A stretch of 38,369 bases of DNA from an uncultured Acidimicrobiaceae bacterium (GTDB lineage Bacteria > Actinomycetota > Acidimicrobiia > Acidimicrobiales > RAAP-2): contig CALGFJ010000042.1 of NCBI GenBank assembly GCA_937881055.1, positions 1 through 38,369 on the forward strand, given 5' to 3'. The translations under genes were made by a program, and so were the position numbers. The notes under the pieces are model-generated. The model saw nothing but the letters and a program-made list of their open reading frames with translations. It was not told the DNA's origin and did no database searches. Shown one piece after another: positions 1 to 9,885 of this stretch. Each line of letters opens with the position of its first letter. Position 1 is the stretch's first letter.

Positions 1-55
1 CACGCCATCGTCAAGACGTCGCCGCTTGCAATTAACGACCAAGGGGTGTCTCCGA
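1..55. repeat. Terminal 55-bp inverted repeat, left copy
   Basis: The first 55 bases are the exact reverse complement of the last 55 bases of the window. The match breaks at base 56 (t here, c in the other copy) and then agrees for three more bases. A perfect match of exactly 55 is typical of a de Bruijn assembly (k=55) that stops at a repeat. The repeat itself is probably genuine and continues outside the window. Confidence 0.9.
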
Positions 56-132
56 TTGGAGAATCGAGGAATGGAACCCGTGACCGATGCCCGATGATCT
101 GGGGCACTCTGCTCGCTGATAATTTCTGAACG

Positions 133-609
133 CTAGGCGGCTGGGGTAACGCCGGCGGCCACGAGTTGTGCCCAGACTTCATCTATTGGAGTACCGCGCG
201 GCGACACCTTCCATTCGCGCGGGCCGGTCCCGTCGGTCCCCCAGAGCCTGATGCACTCACGACTTCCGGCCACAAGCGGCCAAACGCTGAGGCGCTCCCG
301 ACGCATAGTGGCACCCTCGAGCAGCATCGTGTTCCCCGAGACCAGCCCATCGAATGCGCCGATAGTCACCTCAAGGCCGCCGGAGTGAAGCAACAGTTCT
401 GGCCAACCCGGTCTCTTCAAAGTCGCCCATCCGCTGCCCTCAGTTCCTCTCGCGTGGATCAGCACGGCTGCCCTTGTGGCGAAAGTTACCGGCTGCCCGT
501 GCACGATTTCGCGCGTAAGAGATTCGCGCCGTCGCCGGACAGCGAAGCTTGTCAGCGCCACCATTGCGACAACCACCCACGCAATCAAGAACCAGGTCCC
601 CGAGTTCAT
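133..609 (-). CDS. Small membrane-anchored PH-like protein
   Basis: This 158-aa protein has one N-terminal membrane segment (about residues 6-24), then a basic RRRRES stretch and a soluble beta-rich domain of about 125 residues. I chose the internal ATG at 609, which has gaggag 11 bases upstream, over the track start at 744, whose extra 45 residues look like non-coding DNA. The product lines up with the 24491-24985 gene: RRES-L-RE then QPV-F against RREG-L-RRD then QPIVF, and both end in a helix finishing in GV. The two are likely paralogues. The domain resembles PH/YcxB-type membrane-attached domains, but that assignment is an inference. Function unknown. It sits between the window edge and the long repeat at 712-960. 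Confidence 0.65.
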   Translation of the reverse strand: MNSGTWFLIAWVVVAMVALTSFAVRRRRESLTREIVHGQPVTFATRAAVLIHARGTEGSGWATLKRPGWPELLLHSGGLEVTIGAFDGLVSGNTMLLEGATMRRERLSVWPLVAGSRECIRLWGTDGTGPREWKVSPRGTPIDEVWAQLVAAGVTPAA

Positions 610-711
610 CTGCTGGGGGACTCCTCGATAGGTTGGCTGGCCTGTTGAACATCGCTCACGAGTTCCATTTTGACAATATCGGCTTGTTGTGGCAAGACAG
701 AAGTAACTGTG

Positions 712-960
712 GCCCGACGCGAACCCGCACGCGAACCGTAGCAACCGAATTTTGAAACACGCCGAGAAGAGTGCGAACTTCTAAGTCCGGATAGGCCTCA
801 TTTTAGGCCTCATATTTCTGCAACACCACGAGACCAGACCGACTCAGAACAACACGTTTTCTAGACGGTTAAAGACATACGCGACGAGACCGACACACAA
901 CAACAGTTCGCAGGTTCCTTTTAATCCCAAGGTGCCGGGATCGAGACCCGGGCGGCCCAC
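712..960 (+). repeat. Long island-boundary repeat, copy 1 (ends in tRNA-Lys 3' fragment)
   Basis: This stretch closely matches 14007-14254 over its whole length, and its right two thirds match 2913-3081. Shared blocks are the gcgaacccgcacgcgaaccg start, a doubled aggcctcat block, a ctgcaacaccac-type block, repeated gacgagaccg blocks, and the tRNA-Lys 3' end. It is non-coding as far as I can see. It marks the left edge of the block holding the 1327-2880 genes. Confidence 0.8.
918..960 (+). other. tRNA-Lys(UUU) 3'-end fragment / attachment-site remnant 1
   Basis: The 43-bp sequence reads as anticodon loop CTTTTAA, anticodon 3' stem and variable loop, a T arm with CCGGG/CCCGG stem, and acceptor strand gcggccc with discriminator A. 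No tRNA 5' half precedes it, so it is not a functional tRNA. The 43 bp are identical at 3039 and at 20104 next to the tyrosine integrase, and differ by two bases at 14212. This is the expected footprint of integration at the 3' end of a tRNA-Lys gene. Confidence 0.8.
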
Positions 961-1326
961 TATTAGATAGATGGGCGTTCACGCTCGTGGAACCCAACGG
1001 TCGCGGTGCATCTGGACTAAATCGAAGATTCTCGCTCTAGTTTTACAGCGCAACGTGGTCTCTTGAGAAGCGTCTTCGACATTGATGAACGCAGTAGACC
1101 TCATTTCAAGCCTCGCATCTGCCGACCTTTCGAAGCGGGAACGACCAGCGAGAACACCGTCTTTGGAATCAACTGGTCTCCGCGCTCCAGTGCGAATCAG
1201 AACTCCGAAGTGAGTAATAAGAAGTTGCGTCGTCCGCGATGATTCTCTTCCTGATGGTTTAGGGCGCGAATTAGATTTGGACTGTCTCAACTTTTCCAAA
1301 CACCGACCATCAAGCGAGCAGAGCCC
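961..1326. other. Intergenic, no gene recognised
   Basis: These 366 bases between repeat copy 1 and the pRiA4b-like gene are AT-richer than the neighbouring coding regions. The 122-aa minus-strand ORF across it has no recognisable motif and no ribosome binding site. I see no RNA gene or repeat here. The promoter of the 1327 gene should lie within it. Confidence 0.5.
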
Positions 1327-1917
1327 ATGCCCACCCCTCCTACACAATTGACCCTTCAGTTGCTCGTCGAATTGGACGAAGTCACGCCCACCGTCTGGCG
1401 CCGGATCCTAGTGCCGACGGGCATACGGATGGCGCGACTACACGACATGATTCAGGCCGCCATGGGCTGGACTAACTCGCACTTGCACGCTTACACCGTC
1501 GACAGCACACGTTATGGGATGTGCTTTGACGAACATCCCGAGGGCGAGATCGACGAGCAGACTGTGACGGTTCTCCAGGCGTTGCGCGGACAGAAGAGCT
1601 TCACCTATGAATATGACTTCGGCGACGGCTGGGAGCACACCGTCACCATCGACGCCGAATTCCGCACACCCCATGCTCTCAAGTTCGCCATCTGCCTTTC
1701 CGGTGAAAACGCCTGCCCGCCCGAGGACTCTGGTGGGCCGGGTGGTTTTGAGTACTTCCTCGAGGCACTGGCGGACCCCAATCACGAAGAACACGAGAAC
1801 TACGTGCGTTGGAACGGCGGTGACACTTTTGATCGCACCGCGTTCAATCTGATTGAAGTCAATGTCGCGCTCCAGAAGGTCCGGCAACGCTCCAGCCGGG
1901 GACCGGGAATCTGGTAG
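1327..1917 (+). CDS. Plasmid pRiA4b ORF-3 family protein
   Basis: This 196-aa protein matches the pRiA4b ORF-3 family in order. The N-terminal strand LLVELDEVTPTVWRRILVP is followed by the helix with LHDMIQAAMGW, the NSHLHAYTV block, and a central YDFGDGWEHTV motif, which is the family hallmark. The family is common on plasmids and islands and its biochemical role is not established. No strong Shine-Dalgarno sequence precedes the ATG, but the family-typical N-terminus starts within a few residues. The gene stands alone, in the first block of the tRNA-Lys fragment array. A weak hairpin follows about 60 bases downstream. Confidence 0.85.
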   Translation: MPTPPTQLTLQLLVELDEVTPTVWRRILVPTGIRMARLHDMIQAAMGWTNSHLHAYTVDSTRYGMCFDEHPEGEIDEQTVTVLQALRGQKSFTYEYDFGDGWEHTVTIDAEFRTPHALKFAICLSGENACPPEDSGGPGGFEYFLEALADPNHEEHENYVRWNGGDTFDRTAFNLIEVNVALQKVRQRSSRGPGIW

Positions 1918-1977
1918 CAGAGTCATTCGACGAGTGTGAACTCCATGCGTGGGGCCGCAGTCGATATGGGTCTCGGG

Positions 1978-2011
1978 TTGGGTTCATAGGTTTAGGCGGC
2001 ATTCAACCCAA
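1978..2011 (+). terminator. Weak hairpin after the pRiA4b-like gene
   Basis: TTGGGTT and AACCCAA form a 7-bp inverted repeat around a 20-base loop, 60 bases after the upstream stop and between two convergent genes. There is no T tract, so the terminator call is tentative. Confidence 0.25.
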
Positions 2012-2060
2012 AGCCGAGGGCTTCAAACTCGAGATGGAGATGCACTCATCATGAAAGACC

Positions 2061-2657
2061 CTAGAGTTCCAACGTCGGTCCGGGTATCTCTATCTCACTA
2101 CTCGGCTGAGTCGCCTGGTCCTCGCCAATACCGGGTCGTTGTTGAAGACCGAGAAGCTCGGGAAGCGCCTCACGGTCTTTCTCTCGATTAGCGAACGTCT
2201 TAGCGGCGATGACATCGTCGAGGGACGCGACATGCAGCACGAAGCCGTCACCTCGCAGGACTGTCGATCGTGTGATGAGTTCCTCATACGGTACGGACCG
2301 GCCCGAGGAGTCTTTCAAGTCCGCTAACACGTCAAAGGGACCAGCGTCTGTGGTCCACGTCGAGTTGCCCGAGTTCTCTAACATCACGCCATCGAGTTGG
2401 ACCTTCAGCTGCTTGGCCTCGTCATCGCTCATACGGGCGATTCTCAGTCGTGCGTGCAGTTCGCGTAGCGCCGCCGCAAGGCGCTCCAGATTGACACGTT
2501 CGCGGCGCACCACGCAGTCCGCGTCTTCGGTCTCTCGTTCCGCGCCATATGCAGTGGCGGCCACACCGCCAACCAAGAGATATTCGACCTCGTGGCGATT
2601 GAGTACTTCAATCAGTCGAGGTAAATCAAGGCTGGGACCGTCACTTATTGGGGTCAT
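2061..2657 (-). CDS. Nucleotidyltransferase-like protein (AbiEii/MNT-type toxin candidate)
   Basis: This 198-aa protein begins with a helix (LPRLIEVLNRHEVEYLLVGG), followed by GGVAATAYGAERETEDADCVV. That is the GG...T-D-D/E pattern of minimal nucleotidyltransferases of the AbiEii/DUF6036 kind: the GG loop near residue 30, then acidic metal-ligand candidates within ETEDAD. Related proteins pair with a small antitoxin and can modify tRNA or protein targets. Here it overlaps the upstream small gene (2641-2880) by 17 bases, as in two-gene toxin-antitoxin operons. The last 25 residues (rich in Pro, Ser and Glu) look like a loose tail. Function as a toxin is an inference from fold and neighbourhood. 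Confidence 0.7.
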   Translation of the reverse strand: MTPISDGPSLDLPRLIEVLNRHEVEYLLVGGVAATAYGAERETEDADCVVRRERVNLERLAAALRELHARLRIARMSDDEAKQLKVQLDGVMLENSGNSTWTTDAGPFDVLADLKDSSGRSVPYEELITRSTVLRGDGFVLHVASLDDVIAAKTFANREKDREALPELLGLQQRPGIGEDQATQPSSEIEIPGPTLEL

Positions 2658-2880
2658 TCAGCGCGGCTCTCGACGTCCGGATGGCGTCGACTTCAGCGAG
2701 CCACTGCTCGGCTGCTTCTTTCGAGTCAATTCGGCGACCGTCGAGGAGGATCGTCACGTCATCTTCCGAGGGGGGTCCCGCCGAGCGCATACGCTCGGCC
2801 AACTCGCCTACCGTCTTCACAGCACTCATCGTCACGGTTCCAGTGTAGGAGTGTTCAGCGAATTTCTGCAGACTCTGCAT
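2641..2880 (-). CDS. Small antitoxin-like protein preceding the nucleotidyltransferase
   Basis: This 79-aa product from the ATG at 2880 is acidic and helical (VKTVGELAERM, then DDVTILLDGRRIDSKEAAEQWLAEVDAIR). It overlaps the start of the nucleotidyltransferase gene by 17 bases, so the two are probably translated together. The ORF-track start at 2976 runs back into repeat copy 2 and is unlikely. A shorter start at 2829 (MSAVKTVGEL) is also possible; neither has a clear Shine-Dalgarno site. Its position and size suit an antitoxin, but I see no diagnostic family motif. Confidence 0.55.
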   Translation of the reverse strand: MQSLQKFAEHSYTGTVTMSAVKTVGELAERMRSAGPPSEDDVTILLDGRRIDSKEAAEQWLAEVDAIRTSRAALNDPNK

Positions 2881-2912
2881 GGCCCGTTCGTATGAGCGCT
2901 GATACCCCCGAG

Positions 2913-3081
2913 CAGGCCTCGAAACAGGCCTCATTTTTCTGCAACACCACAAGACGAGACCGACTGAAAACAACACGATTCCTTGAAAACTATGGACAAG
3001 CGCAACGAGACCGGCTCAGAACAACCGATGGCAAGTTCCTTTTAATCCCAAGGTGCCGGGATCGAGACCCGGGCGGCCCAC
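2913..3081 (+). repeat. Long island-boundary repeat, copy 2 (ends in tRNA-Lys 3' fragment)
   Basis: This shorter copy lacks the gcgaacccgcac block of copies 1 and 3 but keeps the doubled aggcctc block, the ctgcaacaccac block and the gagaccg blocks. It ends in the 43-bp tRNA-Lys 3' fragment at 3039-3081, identical to those at 918 and 20104 and followed by CCA-like bases. It separates the nucleotidyltransferase block from the nitroreductase/V-ATPase block. Confidence 0.8.
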
Positions 3082-3190
3082 CAAGTAATTGTAAACACTC
3101 GGCTGTTCCTCGTCGAAATGACTTCGGTAGATGCTTTACACAGCGTGAGGAGTTGCGTGACACTCCAGCACCAACAAGATCAGTTCGCCC

Positions 3191-3946
3191 TTAGTCCGTG
3201 ACGTCCGGTTCGTAATGGGCGCCGTATTGATTGCGGTGCGCGAAGCTACCGACTCCGCGACGTACCCTCAAGTGGGGCCGCTCGGCTTCGATCGGGTAAC
3301 CCAGGCGCAGGGCGTAGGCAATGCGAAGTTCGGGTGGGACACCAAGAATTCCCCGTAATTCATCCTCCGTACTCTTTTCCGAGAAGACGCTCATGATCTG
3401 GACGCCGATGCCCAGAGCGTTGGCCGCCAGCCACATATTTTCCATCACGCATCCCAGACTGATAATCCCGAGGAAGTCACCGGTCGATCCTGGTGCACGC
3501 CGACGTGGGTCGTAGAGGACGATGATGACGAGTGGGCACGAGCGCATCGTGGAGTCGAGAAAGCCGTGCTCCATGTCATCGGTCTCATGGAAGTCACCGT
3601 CGGGATTGAGCCACTCGGGTGGAAACGAGTTCGCCAGGATTCCCACGCCCTTTCGGATGAGTTCGTCCTCGCTGAACGAAAGTTGTCGGTAGTTCTCGAC
3701 GATGAATTCGTGCGTCGTGGTGGAGTGAACGCGACCGATGGTGTCGAGAATCCGAGGGTCGTCAACGATGACGACCTCGAAGTTCTGCATGTTGTGAGCC
3801 GTCGGAGCCCAACGGGCCGCCTCGAGGATACTCGTGAGGTCGCGACCACTGATGACTCGGTCCGAGTTGAAGGCGGAGCGCTCGGAGCGGCGCTGGAGGA
3901 GATTGAAGAAGTTGGTGCGTTGATCCGATCGCGTGATTTCTGACAT
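3191..3946 (-). CDS. Nitroreductase family protein
   Basis: This 251-aa protein has the FMN-binding nitroreductase signature near its N-terminus (LLQRRSERSAF, then ARWAPTAHNMQNFEVVIV) and the family's mid-region glycine-rich block (LGIISLGCVMENMWLAANALGIGVQ). Such enzymes are flavin oxidoreductases that use NAD(P)H on quinones or nitro-compounds; the substrate cannot be read from sequence. The ATG at 3946 has aaggag 7 bases upstream. It is divergent from the V-ATPase operon, with about 250 bases between them. Nitroreductase-fold proteins such as Acg belong to the mycobacterial DosR regulon, so the pairing with Usp and esterase genes nearby is suggestive. Confidence 0.85.
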   Translation of the reverse strand: MSEITRSDQRTNFFNLLQRRSERSAFNSDRVISGRDLTSILEAARWAPTAHNMQNFEVVIVDDPRILDTIGRVHSTTTHEFIVENYRQLSFSEDELIRKGVGILANSFPPEWLNPDGDFHETDDMEHGFLDSTMRSCPLVIIVLYDPRRRAPGSTGDFLGIISLGCVMENMWLAANALGIGVQIMSVFSEKSTEDELRGILGVPPELRIAYALRLGYPIEAERPHLRVRRGVGSFAHRNQYGAHYEPDVTD

Positions 3947-4149
3947 GATGGCTCCTTCTTCGCACTTGTGCGCATGGCTTCAGGTCCGCGAGTTGCACTC
4001 GCCGCGCATGGTACGACGCTTCAGGCCGCGGGGACAGTGCCAAAAGTCATCCTTTGATTCGCTACGCCGTTCGACGCCACTTGTACCCACCGGAAATCGG
4101 TTCATTCGCTGACGGACGAGGCCTCGAAGTGACGTTCTGCCCTACTTAT

Positions 4150-4168
4150 TAAGGATTTGTCGTCCTTA
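4150..4168 (+). promoter_or_regulatory. Inverted repeat upstream of the V-ATPase operon (operator candidate)
   Basis: TAAGGA and TCCTTA flank a 7-base spacer, 35 bases before the first start codon and just upstream of its strong ribosome binding site. A related half, AGGACTTGTCG, lies just upstream of the esterase gene start at 13872. The symmetry and position fit an operator overlapping a promoter. It is similar to, but not the same as, the DosR box. Confidence 0.4.
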
Positions 4169-4202
4169 CTATTGGCCCGTAGTCGCTGGATGGAGGTGAT
4201 TC

Positions 4203-4646
4203 GTGGCGAGACCGAGCGACCTGCTTCGCCGTTTCCGACTTATGGCCGTCCCCGGTAAAGCCGGGCTTGCGGGCGTTCCACTCGACCATGCCGCGGTACT
4301 CCGCGAAGAACTGGCACCGGTCTTCGCGGCGCTACGGGCCACGGAAAGTCGCACGAGCGACATCGTCTTGCGAGCCACAGAAGAGGGCGAACGTCGAAAG
4401 GCAAGCGCAATCCTCGAGGCGCAGCGTATTCTCCACGATGCTCTACAAGCTCAGCCCGCCGCGCGGGCCGCCGCGGCCACTGCCGCGCGAAGCGAGGCGG
4501 AGGCGACAGGCTCCGAACTGCGAATCTCGGCAGACGAGGAAGTCGAGCGAGTCAATAGCGAGGCCAGAAAGAAGATCACGCCTGTCGTGGACGAATTGGT
4601 TCATCGAGTCCTCTCATCAGGTACATCAAATAGAGCGTCGCAGTGA
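4203..4646 (+). CDS. V/A-type ATPase peripheral-stalk subunit G/H-like protein
   Basis: This 147-aa protein is almost entirely a charged Ala/Glu/Arg coiled coil from about residue 30 to 125 (EEGERRKASAILEAQRIL, SADEEVERVNSEARKKI), as in the stalk subunit that pairs with E. It is longer than the usual 100 or so residues because of a basic N-terminus (RPSDLLRRFRLM). The GTG start has tggaggtg 5 bases upstream. Its stop overlaps the GTG of subunit C by three bases (GTGA), so the genes are translationally coupled. Sequence identity in this family is low, so the call rests on coiled-coil content and on being first gene of the operon. Confidence 0.75.
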   Translation: MARPSDLLRRFRLMAVPGKAGLAGVPLDHAAVLREELAPVFAALRATESRTSDIVLRATEEGERRKASAILEAQRILHDALQAQPAARAAAATAARSEAEATGSELRISADEEVERVNSEARKKITPVVDELVHRVLSSGTSNRASQ

Positions 4647-5552
4647 GTGCCGGTTGGGTCGCGGCCCAAGTCCGCAGCCGGAGCCTCGCGAGTCACTGCG
4701 TCGGTCCCGCCGGAGCGCGCGAGCTCGCGGGCGCCGGATCGCTCGATGCGGCTCTCGCGATCCTCGCTACCTCGAGTTACGGCGAACGCGTTCCCCCCGG
4801 CCTCAATCTGGCCGCGAGCGAGCATGAGGTCTTCGCCGGCGTGCTGTGGAACCTTCGTGTGCTCGCCGGATGGAGTCCCGCGCTCGGCGCCTCGCGCCTT
4901 CGGACACTCGCTGGCGTATTCGAACTCATGAATCTCCGAAGTGACCTCGCCCGTATCGAAGGACACGAGAGTCCCGCACTCTTCGAGCTTGGATCGCTCG
5001 CGAGCGTCTCGAATCGTGTCGCGCCTTCCACGCTCGGCGAACTACGCGACGTCCTTCGTCGCTCCCCGTGGGGTGACCCCGGTGCGCTCGACGCCACGGG
5101 CGTGCGCATCGCGATGCAGTTCGCGCTCGCTCGTCGAATCGTGGACGACGTGCCAGAAGCGGGCCAGTGGGCCCAGACTTACGCCGCCCTCGTGCTGAGC
5201 CGACTCGTCAAAGAGGATCGTCCGCCCGACGCGGACTCCACGTCAGCGGCGAACGCTCGCGCGATACTCGGCAACAGGGCCCTGTCGGCAACGTCACTCG
5301 GCGAACTGCACGGTGCGCTCCCTCGCGACATCGCGTCAATCCTCGAGGGCGTTAAAGGCCCGGACGACCTGTGGCTCGCCGAGGCTCGGTGGCGGACCCG
5401 ACTTTGGGACGAGGCGCTCGAAATGCTCCGACGAGGTGGCGCTGGACCCGAGACGGTGGTCGCCGCGGTCGCCCTTCAGTTCGCCGACGCCTGGCGGGTC
5501 CGGACGGCCCTCGAAGTCGCGGCCCGGGCCGGACGTGGGATCGAGGTGCTCG

Positions 5553-5566
<14 letters not shown>
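4643..5566 (+). CDS. V/A-type ATPase subunit C (AC39/V0d-like central adaptor)
   Basis: This 307-aa protein is all-helical and rich in Leu, Ala and Arg. It has the length and pseudo-repeat look of the funnel-shaped subunit C that links the central rotor (D/F) to the c-ring. Blocks such as LRTLAGVFELMNLRSDLARI and WLAEARWRTRLWDEALEML resemble the helical hairpins of the V-type ATP synthase subunit C family. The GTG start overlaps the preceding stop. In most bacterial V-ATPase operons C lies between E and F; here it precedes I, an unusual order. The assignment is by context and general shape, because this family diverges quickly. Confidence 0.75.
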
Positions 5567-7383
<1,817 letters not shown>

Positions 7384-7385
7384 TC

Positions 7386-7610
7386 TTGGGCCTCATTGTC
7401 GTGCTCGGTGAATCGGTTCGGGTGCAGGGTTATGCCCTCGCGGGGGCGAAGACCATCGTCGCCGAGACTCCCGACGAAGTGGTCCACGCGTGGGAAGCCC
7501 TCGACGGCCCCGTCACGCTCGTCGTGCTGACAGCCTTCGCCGCCGAGACGCTCGGTGGCGCGGTCCTGACGCGTACTCGCGAGCCGCTCGCCGTGAGGAT
7601 GACCTCGTGA
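7386..7610 (+). CDS. V/A-type ATPase subunit F
   Basis: This 74-aa protein shows the subunit F pattern: IVVLGE at the start, GYALAGA, a short helix VVHAWEALD, the strand TLVVLT, and the final strand PLAVRM. Family members are usually about 100 aa, so the helix after the VLTAF strand is shortened. The start is a TTG two bases after the K stop, with aaggt upstream; no ATG is available in frame. Subunit F is the small rotor-stalk regulator that binds D. Its stop overlaps the GTG of subunit E (GTGA). Confidence 0.75.
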   Translation: MGLIVVLGESVRVQGYALAGAKTIVAETPDEVVHAWEALDGPVTLVVLTAFAAETLGGAVLTRTREPLAVRMTS

Positions 7611-8158
7611 GCGCAACGTCAATGACCTCCGAATTCGTCGGACCCGAGAGTCCACTCGACGTGCAGTTGCGGTCCGTGATCGCGGGCCTGCTTCAGAACG
7701 CCGAGCAGCGCGCTTCACAAATCCTTGAAGAGGCAGACCGGCAGGTGGCCGCCGTGCTCGCCGCCGCCCAGCGCCGCGGCGACGCCATCCTCGAATCGGC
7801 TCGCGAAGAAGGGGCGGCGGCCGCTCGACGAGTCGCGACGCGTGTCCTCGCCGAGGCCCGTCGTGAAACTCGCGAGAGGATTCTGCATGCCCAGCGCGAT
7901 GTCTACGAGCAAGTTCGCTCCCTCGCGCAAGACGAACTCGACCGGATTGCCAGCACACCCGAGGCGAAGGAACTCAACGCTCGCTTGGAGACAGTGGCGC
8001 ACGACCGTCTGGGTCCGAAGGCCAGAGTGGAAGTTTCGAAATCTGGCATCGGGGTGATCGCCGCACATGGTCGACGACACCTCGACCTCAGCCGCGACGC
8101 ACTGGTGGAACTCGGGCTTGCGGACATGGCAACGCGGATCGAAGAGCTGTGGTCATGA
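7607..8158 (+). CDS. V/A-type ATPase subunit E (peripheral stalk)
   Basis: The 183-aa product has an N-terminal long charged helix (LLQNAEQRASQILEEADRQ, then REEGAAAARRVATRVLAEARRETRERIL) and a C-terminal globular part. That is the standard subunit E layout, in which the helix pairs with G to make the stator stalk. The GTG overlaps the F stop by four bases; the track start at 7490 lies inside F and is not credible. The C-terminus overlaps the A start codon (ATGA). Confidence 0.8.
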   Translation: MSATSMTSEFVGPESPLDVQLRSVIAGLLQNAEQRASQILEEADRQVAAVLAAAQRRGDAILESAREEGAAAARRVATRVLAEARRETRERILHAQRDVYEQVRSLAQDELDRIASTPEAKELNARLETVAHDRLGPKARVEVSKSGIGVIAAHGRRHLDLSRDALVELGLADMATRIEELWS

Positions 8159-9885
8159 CAAATCGTGCCGATTCCGGTCGCGTGGAGCGAGTGAACGGCC
8201 CGCTCGTCGAGGTGAGCGGCCTGAGCGGCGTCGCCGCCCTCGACGTCATCGAGGTCGGACCCCTGCGCATTGCGGCGGAGGTGGTCGCCATACACGAGGG
8301 ACGCCTTACCGCCGAGGCCTTCGAGTACACGGGCGGGCTGCGGGTCGGCGACGAAGCGACGGCCCAAGGCCGCGCCCTCTCGGCGCGCCTCGGTCCTCAC
8401 CTACTCGGCGGCGTGTTCGACGGCCTGCTGCGCCCCCTCGAGGGAGGGCCGACCTGGCTCGAACCGGGCTCCCTCGTTGCCCGGCCATCGACGAGGTCGT
8501 GGCCGTTCGTCCCCACACCTCTCGAACTGGGCGCGCATCTCGAATCGGGCACCCTCATCGGCACGCTCATGAGCGAGAGCGGCGTCCAGCACCGGGTGCT
8601 CGTACCGCCCGACGTGTTCGGGAAGCTCACCTGGCTAAGCGGCGCGCGCGAGGTCGCAGAAAGCGACTCGGTCGCCACGATCGACGGTCGTGACGTCACC
8701 CTCTTCGAACTGTGGCCCGTCCGTCGCGCCCGACCGGCTCGTGCGCGCCTTCGCACCGACGAGCCCCTCGTCACCGGACAGCGCGTGGTGGACCTCTTCT
8801 TCCCCGTCGCCCAAGGCGCCACCGCTGCCGTGCCCGGAGGCTTCGGCACGGGCAAGACCATGCTCCTCCAGCAGATCGTCAAGTGGGCCGACGTCGAGGT
8901 AGTGGTCTTCGTGGGCTGCGGGGAACGGGGCAACGAGCTCGCCGACGCGGTCGCGGACCTCATGGCGCTGAAGGACCCCAAGACTGGCCGGGACCTGCGC
9001 GAACGAACCGTCGTCATCGCCAACACGTCGAACATGCCCGTGATGGCCAGGGTCGCGAGCGTCTACACGGGCATGACCGTCGCTGAGTACTTCCGCGACA
9101 TGGGCTACCGGGTGGTGATGCTGGCCGACTCGACTTCGCGCTGGGCCGAGGCGCTGCGCGAGTTCTCCTCGCGCAGCGGCGAACTACCTGCTGAGGAGGG
9201 CTACCCCGCGAGCCTCTCCTCGTCGCTCGCCGCCTTCTACGAACGCGCGGCGCGCGTCACCACTCTCGGCGGGGGCGAAGGATCGGTGACCCTCATCGGT
9301 GCGGTCTCGCCCGCCGGAGGCGACATGACCGAGCCCGTGACGTCCCAGACCGTTCGCTACGTTCGCTGTCTCTGGTCGCTCGACCGAGACCTCGCCTACG
9401 CGCGCCACTACCCGGCGGTGACGTGGCGCCACTCCTTCAGCCTCGACGACACCCTCATCGCGAACTGGCACGCCGCCCAAGGTCGCGTCGGGTGGAGCGA
9501 GTCACGCGCGAGGGCGCTCGCCCTACTCGCCGAGGCTGACCGCCTCGCGTCGGTCGTCGAACTCGTGGGCATCGGAGCGCTGCCCTCACGAGAGCGCGTC
9601 GTGATGCTCAGCGGACGCCTGCTGCGCGAGGGTGTGCTCCAGCAGAGTGCGATGAGCGAGAATGACGCCTATTGCAGTCCGAAGAAGCAGTCGGCGTTGC
9701 TCGACATGGTGCTCGCGGTCCACGACCGCTGCCTCGCCCTCGTCGAGGGCGGGTTACCCGCCTCGGCGATCGAGGAGATCGACCTAACCGCGGTGATCCG
9801 CGCGCGTGACGAGACCGGACCCGACGACGACGCCGGCGTGACCCGCCTTCGCGACGAGGTGCTCGCGCGAATGGGGACGTCGTGA
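8155..9885 (+). CDS. atpA: V/A-type ATPase catalytic subunit A
   Basis: This 576-aa protein has all the A-subunit landmarks: the N-terminal barrel (RVERVNGPLVEVSGL), the inserted bulge domain after RALSARLGP, the Walker A loop GGFGTGKT (228-235), and CGERGNEL with the catalytic glutamate E257. It also has VVMLADSTSRWAEALRE (Walker B strand and nucleotide pocket) and SGELPAEEGYPA. These identify the ATP-hydrolysing subunit of a rotary V/A-ATPase. The ATG at 8155 overlaps the E stop (ATGA). All catalytic residues I can check are present, so the enzyme should be active. Confidence 0.95.
   Translation: MTNRADSGRVERVNGPLVEVSGLSGVAALDVIEVGPLRIAAEVVAIHEGRLTAEAFEYTGGLRVGDEATAQGRALSARLGPHLLGGVFDGLLRPLEGGPTWLEPGSLVARPSTRSWPFVPTPLELGAHLESGTLIGTLMSESGVQHRVLVPPDVFGKLTWLSGAREVAESDSVATIDGRDVTLFELWPVRRARPARARLRTDEPLVTGQRVVDLFFPVAQGATAAVPGGFGTGKTMLLQQIVKWADVEVVVFVGCGERGNELADAVADLMALKDPKTGRDLRERTVVIANTSNMPVMARVASVYTGMTVAEYFRDMGYRVVMLADSTSRWAEALREFSSRSGELPAEEGYPASLSSSLAAFYERAARVTTLGGGEGSVTLIGAVSPAGGDMTEPVTSQTVRYVRCLWSLDRDLAYARHYPAVTWRHSFSLDDTLIANWHAAQGRVGWSESRARALALLAEADRLASVVELVGIGALPSRERVVMLSGRLLREGVLQQSAMSENDAYCSPKKQSALLDMVLAVHDRCLALVEGGLPASAIEEIDLTAVIRARDETGPDDDAGVTRLRDEVLARMGTS

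Noticed and set aside
979-1347. 122-aa minus-strand ORF before the pRiA4b-like gene
   Set aside because: No start signal, no motif, and composition like non-coding DNA.
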